Below are positions 1-8,493 of a DNA stretch of 64,000 nucleotides, piece after piece (position 1 is the stretch's first letter; the number at the start of each line of letters is the position of its first letter). The notes under the pieces were generated by a model. That model did not search any database, was not told the origin of the DNA, and saw only the letters and a program-made list of their open reading frames with translations. The position numbers were made by a program, and so were the translations under genes. The stretch is from Streptomyces sp. LBL (lineage in GTDB: Bacteria > Actinomycetota > Actinomycetes > Streptomycetales > Streptomycetaceae). The stretch spans positions 1 through 64,000 of the forward strand of contig NZ_JARXYX010000033.1 of NCBI RefSeq assembly GCF_029893585.1. The letters are read 5' to 3'.

Positions 1-120
1 GGGGGCGGGCCCGGGAAACCGGGGGGGGGGGGGCGCCTCCCCCCGGGGCTGCCGCTTATACCCCCCCCCGGGGGGGGGGGGGCGGTGGGGGGGGGGGGGG
101 GCGCGGGGCCCCCCCCCCCC
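1..120. other. Low-complexity contig edge (G/C homopolymers)
   Basis: The first 120 bases are almost only long runs of G and C, up to about a dozen identical bases, with one short interruption near 55-61. No reading frame here has Streptomyces-like codon structure. This looks like unreliable base calling or assembly at a contig end rather than biology, and coordinates or frames in it should not be trusted. Confidence 0.8.
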
Positions 121-609
121 CCGCCCCTCGGCCGTCGAGGCGGACTCGCTGTCACGCCCTACGCACCAGTGAGCCCGTTCGAGGGGCTTGTCCGCGCGGG
201 TGCCACGAGGACGGGACCGATGCCGCGCGAGTGACCGCGCTGCACGAGGCCGTCCTGGAGCCCAGGGCGGCCAAGATCGGGTGGACCAGGCGGGGCGTCT
301 GGACCGACAGCCCAGCGCTGCGCCGACGCGGCGGCTGTCGCCCGCTGACCGCGTAGTCACCCGCCTGGTCCGACGACCTCGAACTCGCAGGGCGTCGGGA
401 CGACGCCGGGACCTCGTACCTCGTCCTCTCGACCTGCCGAGCGATGTGAGGCGGCGTGGGCGGGCCTCGCGGACGAAGCCGGCGGGCTGATATGGCTCGC
501 TGATCTCGTGGCGCCGTAAACCCGGGCTGGGGGCCGTCCACGCCGTCCCGTCGAGGGCCGGGGGACAGGACCGCTCACGGGTGGCGTTCGCGTCTCCCCG
601 GCCTGACGG
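121..609. other. Stretch without a recognisable gene
   Basis: About 490 bases separate the low-quality edge from the TerD-like gene. Open frames exist on both strands but are Arg/Pro/Ser-rich shadows typical of high-GC DNA, with no convincing ribosome binding site or motif. A frame near 230-350 on the plus strand could be the end of a gene cut by the contig edge, but I do not recognise it. Confidence 0.5.
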
Positions 610-1143
610 TCAGGGGTTGTGCGGCCGCCCCATGGTCGCCGTGAAGGTCGCGGGGTCGTCCTCGAAGCCGTGGAGGCCGGGGTGGAAGTCCCAGGTGCCG
701 CCGTCCTGCCGTACGAACACGGCGACCGTCGACGCCGTCGCTCCGAGTACGCTGCCGAAGTCGTCCTCGGTCAGAACGGTGTAGCCCTCACGTATGCGCA
801 GAGCCGGATTGATCACGCTGACGAAGGTGCGGTGGTCCGTGCGCTGTTGGATGACCACGCCGACCACCACGCGCGCGTAGCGGGCGTCGAGCCGGTCGAG
901 TTCGATGGTCATGACCTCGTCCCAGCCGAAGCCCTTGCCGTCCGTGCTGTCCCGATTGAGGTAGATCGTGCCGTCGGGGGAGCGGCTGTCGAAGTGCACG
1001 ACATAGGCGGGATCCCCATAGGGATCACTCGCCAGATAGGTCGCCGCCACAACGTCCAGATCGGTCGGCGGCTCCCCTGCCGCACTCGGGTCCCACTTGA
1101 GTGCGATCTCGACTTTGCGGATGCCCTTGCTGAGGCCGTTCAC
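610..1143 (-). CDS. TerD-family protein (tellurium-resistance/stress type)
   Basis: A 177-residue protein matching the TerD family. It opens with V-N-G-L-S-K-G-I and a beta-rich segment KVEIALKWDP, followed by the family's acidic calcium-site signatures: PTDLDVVA, then FDSRSPDGT and a GWDEVMTIELDRLD segment. TerD proteins are cytoplasmic Ca2+-binding beta-sandwich proteins, present in many copies in Streptomyces and linked to stress and development rather than only to tellurite. I chose the GTG at 1143 because a purine-rich GGGGAAG ribosome binding site lies just upstream and the family homology begins there; the frame stays open to 1215. It is divergent from the DUF4937 gene. The exact role is unknown. 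Confidence 0.85.
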   Translation of the reverse strand: MNGLSKGIRKVEIALKWDPSAAGEPPTDLDVVAATYLASDPYGDPAYVVHFDSRSPDGTIYLNRDSTDGKGFGWDEVMTIELDRLDARYARVVVGVVIQQRTDHRTFVSVINPALRIREGYTVLTEDDFGSVLGATASTVAVFVRQDGGTWDFHPGLHGFEDDPATFTATMGRPHNP

Positions 1144-1280
1144 CAGACTTCCCCTTCCCCCTGTGGTGCCGACCCGAACTTCCGGGCAGGCAAGGCAGGT
1201 TGTCCATCCTGCCACGCGCGCGTGCCGTTTCGTGGAAGAGCACTCCGTACGAGCGTGACCACCGCCACGCTCCGTGGCCT

Positions 1281-1286
1281 TACCAT
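1281..1286 (+). promoter_or_regulatory. Candidate -10 element for a leaderless start
   Basis: TACCAT fits the TANNNT -10 pattern and lies six bases before the GTG at 1293, which has no ribosome binding site. This arrangement implies a leaderless transcript. Inferred from spacing only. Confidence 0.4.
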
Positions 1287-1292
1287 GGCGCG

Positions 1293-1898
1293 GTGCTGGT
1301 CAAGTGGATTCGCTGCACCGTGGTGGACCGCCGCGGTTTCGAGCGGGGGCAGCGAAAATGGGCGGGGCTTCTGGGGGAGCCGGGGTTTCGGGGACAGGGG
1401 GGCGGCTGGAGCCGGGGGCGACAGGGTGTGGCGCACATCTTCGCCTTCTGGGAGAGCCGTGCCTTCTACGACTCCTTCATGGCCCGCTCCCATGACCGGC
1501 TGGCGGCGGCCCAGTCGGGCACCTTCAAGGACATCCAGGCCACGCTGTTCGACTACCGCTTCGATGTGAAGACCGGTTTCGAACCCCGGTTCACGGACGC
1601 CGACCTGGTACGGGTCGCCCACTGCCGCGTCCACGAGGAGCGCGCCGAGCACTTCACGCTGATGCAGGAGAAGGTCTGGAACCCCGCGATGGCCGGCTCG
1701 CCCGGCATGATCCGGGGCATGTTCGGCGAGGCGCCGGGACACGAGTTCCTGGTCCTGTCGATGTGGCGGTCAGCCGCCGAACACGGCAAGTACCGCACCG
1801 AGCGCGTGGAGCGGCTCGCCCTGCGAGCCCAGACGGAGGCGGACATCGCCTCCCTGACCGGCGACATAGTTGAGCTCGAACCGAGTTGGACGGTCTGA
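1293..1898 (+). CDS. DUF4937 domain-containing protein (YdbC-like)
   Basis: A protein of about 201 residues beginning V-L-V-K-W-I-R-C, the usual start of DUF4937 proteins. The middle contains GVAHIFAFWESRAFYDSFMA, and a second half repeats the same kind of fold (WNPAMAGSPGMIRGMFGEAP, then LVLSMWRSAAEHGKY). Two related halves of this kind resemble dimeric alpha/beta-barrel (antibiotic biosynthesis monooxygenase-like) folds, but no catalytic function is established. The GTG at 1293 is preferred over the ATG at 1200, because upstream residues look non-conserved and a -10-like hexamer lies six bases before it. Monocistronic; divergent from the TerD-like gene. Confidence 0.8.
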   Translation: MLVKWIRCTVVDRRGFERGQRKWAGLLGEPGFRGQGGGWSRGRQGVAHIFAFWESRAFYDSFMARSHDRLAAAQSGTFKDIQATLFDYRFDVKTGFEPRFTDADLVRVAHCRVHEERAEHFTLMQEKVWNPAMAGSPGMIRGMFGEAPGHEFLVLSMWRSAAEHGKYRTERVERLALRAQTEADIASLTGDIVELEPSWTV

Positions 1899-2001
1899 CA
1901 TAACCGCTTTTTGTGCATCCTGGTGGTGCTCATGGCGCGGGAAGTGTGTGACCTACGCTGTATGGGGCCCATACGGGTGCTCGGCGGAGCCTCATCCGAT
2001 C

Positions 2002-2007
2002 TAGGGT
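2002..2007 (+). promoter_or_regulatory. Candidate -10 element for a leaderless start
   Basis: TAGGGT lies six bases before the ATG at 2014, and no Shine-Dalgarno sequence is present between them. The likely start point is therefore at or next to the start codon of the phosphatase gene. Inference from motif and spacing. Confidence 0.5.
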
Positions 2008-2013
2008 TTTGGC

Positions 2014-2673
2014 ATGGCACGACCACGGCGCATCGTCCTTGTCCGGCACGGCGAGTCAACGGGCAATGTTGATGACTCCGTGTACGAACGTGAACCCGAC
2101 CATTCCCTCGCCCTGACCGAGCGGGGCGGGCAACAGGCAGAGGAGAGCGGAAAGCGGCTCCGTGAGGTCTTCGGCCGCGAGCGTGTCAGCGTGTACGTCT
2201 CCCCGTACCGCCGTACGCACGAGACACTGCGCGCCTTCCACCTCGACCCCGAGCTCATACGGGTGCGCGAGGAGCCCCGGCTGCGTGAACAGGACTGGGG
2301 GAACTGGCAGGACCGGGACGACGTCCGCCTCCAGAAGGCTTACCGGGACGCGTACGGACACTTCTTCTACCGCTTCGCGCAAGGCGAGTCCGGGGCCGAT
2401 GTGTACGACCGGGTTGGTGGCTTCCTGGAGAGCCTGTACCGCAGTTTCGAAGCCCCTGACCACCCGCCGAACGTGCTGCTGGTCACCCATGGTCTGGCCA
2501 TGCGCCTGTTCTGCATGCGCTGGTTCCACTGGACGGTCGCAGACTTCGAGTCGCTGTCGAACCCGGGGAACGCGGAGATGCGGATGCTCGTTCTCGGGGA
2601 CGACGGCAAGTACGCGCTGGACCGGCCCTTCGAACGCTGGCGGGATCCGGAACCGTACGGGATCACCGATTAG
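2014..2673 (+). CDS. Histidine phosphatase family protein (phosphoglycerate mutase-like)
   Basis: A 219-residue member of the histidine phosphatase superfamily. The catalytic motif RHGESTGN lies at residues 10-17, with the second active-site histidine in LLVTHGLAMRLF near residue 160. The Arg of the R-x-H-E pocket and the acid residue in LREQDWGNWQD are also present. The substrate cannot be read from sequence; family members dephosphorylate sugars, nucleotides or phosphoproteins. Only 12 bases separate its stop codon from the next gene, so the two are probably cotranscribed, pairing a phosphatase with an ADP-ribosylglycohydrolase. The start codon sits just after a -10-like TAGGGT, so the mRNA is probably leaderless. 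Confidence 0.9.
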   Translation: MARPRRIVLVRHGESTGNVDDSVYEREPDHSLALTERGGQQAEESGKRLREVFGRERVSVYVSPYRRTHETLRAFHLDPELIRVREEPRLREQDWGNWQDRDDVRLQKAYRDAYGHFFYRFAQGESGADVYDRVGGFLESLYRSFEAPDHPPNVLLVTHGLAMRLFCMRWFHWTVADFESLSNPGNAEMRMLVLGDDGKYALDRPFERWRDPEPYGITD

Positions 2674-2685
2674 AGGGGCAGGGCG

Positions 2686-3591
2686 ATGACCGCTGACTCC
2701 GCTCCCGAAGGGCGCCTGGACCGCGCCCTGGCCAGCCTTCGCGGACTGGCGGTGGGGGACGCGCTGGGGTCGCAGTTCTTCGTGCCGGTGAACTACCTGC
2801 TGCTGAAGGGCCGCGCGCTGCCGCCCGGCCCCTGGCAGTGGACCGACGACACGGAAATGGCCGGCTCCGTGGTCGCCGTCCTGGCCGCCCACCACCGCAT
2901 CGACCAGGACGCCCTGGCCCGTTCCTTCGCAGCCCACCACGACTTCGACCGCGGCTACGGCCCCGCGGTCAACCGCCTGCTGCGGCTGGTCCGCGAGGGC
3001 GGCGACTGGCGTGAACTCGCCTCCGGGCTCTTCAACGGGCAGGGGTCCTGGGGCAACGGCGCCGCGATGCGCATCGCCCCTCTGGGTGCCTGGTACGCGG
3101 ACGATCCGCAGCAGGCGATCCACCAGGCGGAGATCTCCGCCTACCCCACGCACCAGCACCGCGAGGCAGTGGTCGGTGCCATGGCCGTCGCCGCCGCCGC
3201 CGCGCTGGCCGCCGCCACGGGCGGACCGCCGAGTGCCGAGGCGCTCCTCGACGGCGTCATCGCGCTCGTCCCGAAGAGCGCCGTCGGCGCGGGCCTGCGT
3301 CGGGCCCGGGACATGCTCGACTACGCCGACGCGGCCACCGTCGCGGCCGTGCTCGGCTGCGGACGGCGCACGACGGCCCATGACACGGTGCCCTTCGCGC
3401 TCTGGTCGGCAGCCCGGTCCCTGGGGGACTACGAGCAGGCGTTCTGGACCACCGCACAGGTCGGCGGCGATGTGGACACGAACTGCGCCATCGTGGGCGG
3501 AGTGATCGCGTCAGGGAAGGCGGGGACGCCACCCGCCGAGTGGGTGGCGCGGACGGAAGCCGTTCCGGAGTGGGTTACCGCCACTGTCTGA
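2686..3591 (+). CDS. ADP-ribosylglycohydrolase family protein
   Basis: A 301-residue protein with the full set of ADP-ribosylglycohydrolase (DraG/ARH) metal-site motifs: GDALGSQF near residue 25, WTDDTEMAGS near residue 65, and the C-terminal QVGGDVDTNCAIVGG near residue 265. These acidic residues bind the divalent metals that position ADP-ribose. Family members remove ADP-ribose from proteins, or hydrolyse related molecules such as ADP-ribosylated small compounds. The target here is unknown. It follows the histidine phosphatase by 12 bases with only a weak purine-rich stretch upstream, so translational coupling is likely. Confidence 0.9.
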   Translation: MTADSAPEGRLDRALASLRGLAVGDALGSQFFVPVNYLLLKGRALPPGPWQWTDDTEMAGSVVAVLAAHHRIDQDALARSFAAHHDFDRGYGPAVNRLLRLVREGGDWRELASGLFNGQGSWGNGAAMRIAPLGAWYADDPQQAIHQAEISAYPTHQHREAVVGAMAVAAAAALAAATGGPPSAEALLDGVIALVPKSAVGAGLRRARDMLDYADAATVAAVLGCGRRTTAHDTVPFALWSAARSLGDYEQAFWTTAQVGGDVDTNCAIVGGVIASGKAGTPPAEWVARTEAVPEWVTATV

Positions 3592-3937
3592 CAGATCCCT
3601 CTGCCGTCTCGCACTCATCCAGGGGGCCGTCCGCCGGAACGCGGGTGGAGAGAGGCGCTGAAACTCTCCGTGCGCGCCGGGAACTCTGTGTGACCAGTCG
3701 AGCGTTCTTGTGTCATCGGCTGTGTGGGGCATGAGCTCACACAGGTGATGGACACGAGGGACGCAGGAGGTGGCCATGCAGTTGGTACTGGGTCTCGTGG
3801 TGTTGTGGGCCTGGCCGGCCGCGATGGCCGCGTCGACGACAGCACCGCCTCGCATGCGGATGGCCGGACCGGCGTCCTCGTCGTCGGCCCCCCGAACGAA
3901 ATCCGGCCATCCGCACCTTTTCGTGGGGCCGCCCGGT
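3592..3937. other. Gap with one possible short secreted-peptide ORF
   Basis: A 346-base gap. A good ribosome binding site, AGGAGG at 3765-3770, precedes an ATG at 3776, and the encoded start (MQLVLGLVVLWAWPAAMA) looks like a signal peptide. The frame then runs without a stop into the antisense of the efflux pump fragment, and an alternative frame looks equally plausible after about 3850. A small gene that lost its 3' end or suffered a frameshift is possible; I cannot define its end, so I do not call it as a CDS. Confidence 0.35.
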
Positions 3938-4606
3938 TCAGCCGAGGCCCGGCCCTGCCGTGCCGGCGAGGGCCTCCAGATCGCTCTTCCGAACCTTGAT
4001 CACCAACCATGCGGTCACGAGGGCGAGTACGGCCATCGCCGCGGCCGCGATGAAGCCCGTCGAGATGCCCTGAGCCAGCACTTCATGACCCCAGGGCGAC
4101 GGCAGCTGCTGCGTCTTGGTGAACTCCGCCTTCTGCTCCGCCGATCCGTCGGCGAGGAACTTCGGCAGTTGCTTCTCCGCCTCGTTCTTGCTGGCCGAGC
4201 CGAACACCGTCGTCAGGATGGACAGGCCGAGCGAACCACCCACCTGCTGCATGGCGTTGAGCAGTCCGGACGCCGCACCGGCCTCGTGCTGGGCGACTCC
4301 GGAGACCGCGGCGAGCGTCAGCGTCACGAAGTTCAGGCCCATGCCGAAGCCGAACACCAACATCGGCCCGAGGACCCCGCCGACATACGAGCTGTCGGAG
4401 CTGATGAGGGTCTGCCAGGCCAGCCCGGTCGCCGCGAGCGCCGAACCCACCAGCATGAACGGCTTGGGACCGAGGACCGGCAGGAACCGCTGCGACAGGC
4501 CCGCCCCCAGCGCGATCACGACCGTCACCGGCAGGAAGGCGAGACCGGCCTTGATCGGGCTGTACCCCAGCACGTTCTGCACGAAGAGCACGATGTAGAA
4601 GAACAA
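3938..4606 (-). pseudogene. MFS multidrug efflux transporter, C-terminal half only
   Basis: The frame encodes roughly the last 220 residues of a DHA2-type (EmrB/QacA-like) major facilitator. It keeps several hydrophobic segments, NVLGYSPIKAGLAFLP and GAASGLLNAMQQVGGSLG (the antiporter-family signature region), and a late transmembrane helix before a basic tail. Full-length members have about 480-520 residues and 14 helices, so the N-terminal half with the antiporter motif A region is missing. The frame is lost upstream of about 4615, where sequence belonging to an oppositely oriented TetR gene begins. The pump cannot be functional as it stands. Confidence 0.75.
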
Positions 4607-4637
4607 GCTCAGTACGGTCGGCTGGAAGGGGCTGACG

Positions 4638-5129
4638 ATGGAGGGGGTCGCCGCCGGGGCTCAGACGGGCAAGGCTGCGGTCTACCGCCGCTGGCCCTCC
4701 AAGGAGGACCTCGTCGCAGATGCCCTGCAGGCCGGGCTGCCGCATCTTGAGGAGGCACCCGATCTGGGAGACGTGCGCGCGGATCTGCTGGCCCTGTGCC
4801 GGTGGGTCCGCGAGGCGATGTTCTCCCGCCCCGGATTCGCTCTTCGTGCGGTGATTCACGAATGTGACCCCGCAGAGGCGGATCGCCTCCATGACGTGAT
4901 CGTCAAGGGTGTCGTGGAGCCGACCGTCAAGCTGCTCCGCGATGTCATCAACCGAGGTATCGTGCGTGATGAGGTGCGACCCGACGCCGCGAACGGATAT
5001 GTCTTCGACGCCATCCCGGCGATGATGATGTATCGCTCCAAGATGTGCGCAAGCGAATGGAGTGATCGGGATCTTGAGGAGATGATCGACCAGTTGATGC
5101 TTCCGCTGGTTCGGCCGATGCGTGCGTAA
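4638..5129 (+). pseudogene. TetR-family regulator lacking most of its DNA-binding domain
   Basis: The frame begins in the middle of the helix-turn-helix: TMEGVAAGAQTGKAAVYRRW followed by PSKEDLV is the recognition-helix half of a TetR domain. The first ~25-30 residues are absent, and the ligand-binding part runs to PLVRPMRA. In-frame sequence related to TetR reaches back to about 4617, directly against the stump of the divergent MFS gene. A regulator/pump divergent pair seems to have lost both N-termini and the shared promoter in one deletion. An ATG at 4638 exists, but the product would lack a complete DNA-binding domain. Confidence 0.7.
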
Positions 5130-5212
5130 GCAAGGTGCGCGGCGCCTCGTGAAGCCGTTCCGGGAAGCCGGGGTGTCGGACGATGATCCCGGCGGCGTAC
5201 GCTAAGGGCGCC

Positions 5213-5914
5213 ATGCCGTACGAACTGCCTACTCACACCGTCGAGCGCTCCCTCCGCGCCACGACTGGAGCGAAGATCATTGCCGGTGTCGACGAGGTGG
5301 GGCGCGGCGCCTGGGCGGGCCCTGTCACCGTCTGCGCGGCGATCACCGGACTGCGTCGGCCCCCCGAAGGCCTCACCGACTCCAAACTGCTCACCGTCAA
5401 GCGGCGCACAGAGCTCGCCCCGACGTTGCAGGGATGGGTGACGGCGTACGCCTTGGGACATGCCTCTCACGAGGAGATCGACCGGATGGGGATGACGGCT
5501 GCCCTGCGTACAGCGGCCGTGCGTGCCCTGGAAGCCCTGCCGATCCGTCCGGACGCGGTGATTCTCGACGGTAAGCACAACTACCTGGGGCCACCCTGGA
5601 ACGTCCGTACGGTGATCAAGGGCGACCGTTCATGCGTGGCCGTCGCGGCGGCTTCCGTGATCGCCAAGGTTCAGCGCGACAAAATGATGGCCGAACTGGG
5701 TATCGACCATGCAGACTTCGACTTTGCGGCCAACGCCGGATATCCGTCCCCCGTGCACAAGGCCGCACTGGAGGAGCGGGGCCCCACTCCGTACCACCGG
5801 TTGTCGTGGGCGTATCTTGATGCGCTGCCTCAGTGGCGGCACCTCAAGAAGGTTCGCAGTTGGGCGGACGGAAGCGTTCCGGAGATCGAGGGTCAGCTCG
5901 GCTTCGATTTCTGA
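5213..5914 (+). CDS. rnhB: Ribonuclease HII
   Basis: A 233-residue RNase HII, the enzyme that nicks RNA-DNA hybrids at single ribonucleotides and R-loops. Motif I, GVDEVGRGAWAGPV, carries the catalytic Asp27-Glu28 pair. The other acidic residues fit LDGKHNYLG and SVIAKVQRDKMM, and the C-terminal region AGYPSPVHKAAL is typical of the family. I placed the start at the ATG at 5213; the frame opens at 5183 but those ten residues are not family-like. A TACGCT hexamer lies nine bases before the start, so the mRNA may have little or no leader. Confidence 0.95.
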   Translation: MPYELPTHTVERSLRATTGAKIIAGVDEVGRGAWAGPVTVCAAITGLRRPPEGLTDSKLLTVKRRTELAPTLQGWVTAYALGHASHEEIDRMGMTAALRTAAVRALEALPIRPDAVILDGKHNYLGPPWNVRTVIKGDRSCVAVAAASVIAKVQRDKMMAELGIDHADFDFAANAGYPSPVHKAALEERGPTPYHRLSWAYLDALPQWRHLKKVRSWADGSVPEIEGQLGFDF

Positions 5915-5982
5915 CGATTCCGCTCGCACTCACGTGCCACCCGCCGCCGCGATCCGTACTAGCGTTTGATGGATATAAACTC

Positions 5983-6624
5983 ATGCCTCTCATTCCCGAG
6001 GAGCCTCAGATTCACGAGAGTGCCCAGGGTCCCCGCGCCACCCCGGCCAGTGGCCGTACCGCGCCGACCCCCCGTCCTGTACCCGGTCCCCGCCCCGCGG
6101 CCCACCCTCGCCCCGGTCGCCCCGGCCCGTTGCGGCCGGCGCCGCCGGTGCAACGTGCGCCGCGTGGCGTGGCCGTGGCCAAGCCCGGAACGTCGGGCCC
6201 TGCCACCCCTGTCGCCGCCGCTCCCGCTGCGGCTGCCCCGCAGGTCCAGCTGGTTCCGGCCTCCGCCGAGGGCGCGCTCGATGCTGCCGAAGAAGCCGTC
6301 GACCTGTTGCTTGACTCAGGAGGTGCCCCCGGCGAAGTGCTGGTGATCACCACCGGCGAACAGCACCCGTGGGCTGCCCACGAACTGTCCTTCGGTGAGG
6401 CCTCCTACTGGGCGCAGCACGACGCGGGGGACGACGTCTTCTACACCGACGCCGCTGCCATCTCGCGTGCCGGGTCCCGTCCCGTGGTCGTGGTCGCCGT
6501 CAATGGTGGTCCCGCCGCGGCTGCCGTCGACGTCCTGCCGCTGGCTCACGCCCGGGCCGGTGCCCTGCTGATCGTCTGCGGCGACCCGCAGCAGATCAAC
6601 TCGGTGCTGGTCGCGGGCGTCTGA
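5983..6624 (+). CDS. Conserved hypothetical protein with a Pro/Arg-rich N-terminus
   Basis: About 213 residues. Residues 15-90 are a low-complexity Pro/Arg/Ala linker. From about residue 95 the chain becomes an ordered alpha/beta domain (GALDAAEEAVDLLLDSGGAP, VLVITTGEQHPWAAHELSFG, RPVVVVAVNGGPAAAAVDVL, LLIVCGDPQQINSVL). I know no function for it. Placement just after rnhB is common in Streptomyces. The ATG at 5983 is chosen because the frame upstream overlaps rnhB with unlike codon use. A GGTGCCGCC/GGCGGCACC inverted repeat at 6665-6684 may terminate transcription. Confidence 0.7.
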   Translation: MPLIPEEPQIHESAQGPRATPASGRTAPTPRPVPGPRPAAHPRPGRPGPLRPAPPVQRAPRGVAVAKPGTSGPATPVAAAPAAAAPQVQLVPASAEGALDAAEEAVDLLLDSGGAPGEVLVITTGEQHPWAAHELSFGEASYWAQHDAGDDVFYTDAAAISRAGSRPVVVVAVNGGPAAAAVDVLPLAHARAGALLIVCGDPQQINSVLVAGV

Positions 6625-7018
6625 CCCGTAATCGGTATCTCCCGGGGGCGTCGGGGGTGACGAGGGTGCCGCCACGGCGGCACCTGCACAGCGGAGACTC
6701 CACCAGCCTGCGCGCATGCGCTCTGTACGCGTGCTGTATGCGTTCCGTCTGTGCTTCGTCGTCGGGAAAAGACGAGGTTGTCCGTGTGCTCGTGATGGAG
6801 AACTTGCCCCGTGCGGATCATCCCGCGGTGGTGAGGCAGGCAGGGGATTCCGCTGCCTGCAGCGCGACCGTATGTCGGGCGGGCTGGGTTTCGTATGGCT
6901 GCATCAAGCCCGTACTGGCGAGTGGCCCGGTCGTCGTAGGAAACGTACCCGCGTCGCCGTGGAGTGGCGGGAGTACCAGAGCAAGGGGGCGCAGTCCGAG
7001 CGGCGAGGCCTGCCGGCG
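6625..7018. other. Intergenic stretch between convergent genes
   Basis: About 390 bases between two convergent hypothetical genes. I see a perfect nine-base inverted repeat at 6665-6684 that could act as a terminator, and otherwise no supported gene. The long open frames here are high-GC shadows. Confidence 0.5.
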
Positions 7019-7654
7019 TCAGCGAGCCGCTGCGCGCCGGAGGACCTCCGACGTGGCGCCGCCTGTGCGCCGTGGCGGGGGCGGCGCCTCGGACAGCCCG
7101 AAGGGTTCCGGCGCGGAGTCCGCGTTCGGGCGGCGCCCGCCGCGGCCCTCGCCCAGAACCTGCCAACCGTCTCGGGTCAGCGTGATGTACGCCCCGCAGC
7201 GCAGTCCGTGCAGAGTGCAGGCGTCACGCAGTCCCCACATCCACGCGCCGTCCTCCTCCGTCCAACGTGCTTCGCCCTCGCGGCAGTAGAGCAGCACGGC
7301 GGTGCGCACGGGTGTCCGGCGCCGTAGGTCGTGCGGGATCACTTGGCGGAGTTGGGCGAGCAGCACGTTGCGGAAGATCCAGCCGTCCGCCGGTGCCGCT
7401 CCGCGGGTGAACGAGGCGCTCGCCGCGAGACGTTCGTCGGAATCGAGGACCGCTACGACCGCCGTCGCCCGCTTTGGGTGATGACGTGTGTGCAGCCCGC
7501 TGACGACCTCACGAGGATTGCGCAGCAGGGGAATTCCTGCGGCGGCCCACTCCGCGGGTTCGAGCAGACGGGCCAATGGGTTGGCGGGTGCGGCGGACAG
7601 ATCGGCAGAGGACGACGTCGGTGCTGCCGAGGACGGAGCGAATCCGAAGGTCAC
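7019..7654 (-). CDS. Conserved hypothetical protein
   Basis: A 211-residue protein starting V-T-F-G-F-A-P. The central part (PLARLLEPAEWAAAGIPLLR, VSGLHTRHHPKRATAVVAVL, GWIFRNVLLAQLRQVIPHDL, VRTAVLLYCREGEARWTEED, GAYITLTRDGWQVLGEG) looks like a folded globular domain; the C-terminal 35 residues are Pro/Arg-rich. No signal peptide or membrane segment is seen. I know no function. The GTG at 7654 is preferred because an excellent GGGAGGA ribosome binding site precedes it; the frame remains open to 7714. Confidence 0.7.
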   Translation of the reverse strand: MTFGFAPSSAAPTSSSADLSAAPANPLARLLEPAEWAAAGIPLLRNPREVVSGLHTRHHPKRATAVVAVLDSDERLAASASFTRGAAPADGWIFRNVLLAQLRQVIPHDLRRRTPVRTAVLLYCREGEARWTEEDGAWMWGLRDACTLHGLRCGAYITLTRDGWQVLGEGRGGRRPNADSAPEPFGLSEAPPPPRRTGGATSEVLRRAAAR

Positions 7655-8493
7655 GGTCCTCCCTTCGGCTACGCGCCCACACTGCGGGCAGGGTCGGATT
7701 CGGGGAGCGCGCACCGCAGCGAAGTCCTACCGGACCACGGCGGGCGTGCGGGGAGCGAACCTCAATTCTTCCTGTCGAACTGGGTTGCGGCAACGAGCAA
7801 TTAGGCTCGCCGACCCTTATTTGGCAATTTGCTCTCTATATCCCTACCCAGTGTGTTGGACGCGACGCGCCGGAGGTTCGAGCGAGGCACGTTCGTACGG
7901 CTGGACGGGCGCCCGAAGGGTGGTGCGGGCCTGCCGAGGCGAGGCCATGAGTCAGCCCCGTACCGCCAGAAACGGGCTCGCACCCTGCGCAAACCAGGTT
8001 GCCGCCACCGGGTGCCTTTCGGGCAGGGTCCTCACGTGAGTCCGGCAAGTGATCAGGTCACTGGTAGCGCCAGCAGTTCTAGCCCTGTACAAATGCGGAC
8101 ACAGTCCAGCGTTCAACCATGGCGCAACACTGTCATCGGAGATGCGTCGGGAACCAAGCTTCTCGCTGTGCCGTCACCCGTGGCGCTCCCCATTAATCGA
8201 AATGTTGTTCGAATTTTAGATTCTGGCCTGCCCTGTGTCAGTAGCCGGTCCGCAGCCTATGAGGATCCCGGTCTGGGAACAGGCCGGCAGACCGTTTGGG
8301 CACGCCCCTTTCATCTGCCGCTGATTCCCCAGCAGTTGTTACGGCTGCTCTGAGCAATCGTGGCGCCGCTCGGTGCGGAGCAAGAGCGGTTTCTGCTCAT
8401 GCCGGCAGGTGCTTGCCGGGCGCTCCGTGCGCGAGGTGACCGCCACGCTGGGTGGATTCGCTGATTGTCAGTGCCATCGGGTTGCATGGGGGC
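7655..8493. other. Long upstream region of recQ without a gene
   Basis: About 840 bases with no supported gene. The composition is more AT-rich than its neighbours in places, especially 7795-7850 and 8190-8225. A LexA-type palindrome and a -10-like hexamer lie within it and are listed separately. Open frames here lack motifs and ribosome binding sites. Confidence 0.5.
8197..8212. promoter_or_regulatory. Possible LexA (SOS) box
   Basis: TCGAAATGTTGTTCGA matches the actinobacterial LexA operator pattern TCGAAC-N4-GTTCGA at 11 of 12 fixed positions; the sixth base is A instead of C. A TAGATT hexamer (8217-8222) that could be a -10 element starts four bases after it, so LexA bound here would block that promoter. 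The box is about 280 bases upstream of the recQ start, an unusual but possible distance. Binding is inferred, not shown. Confidence 0.45.

Noticed and set aside
2056..3381. Long open frame of 441 codons on the minus strand
   Set aside because: It lies antisense to two well-supported enzyme genes and encodes Arg/Gly/Val-rich sequence without motifs: a high-GC shadow.
3776..4750. Plus-strand frame starting MQLVLGLVVLWAW as a full gene of ~325 codons
   Set aside because: The start has a good ribosome binding site and signal-like sequence, but most of the frame is antisense to the efflux pump fragment. At most the first part is real.
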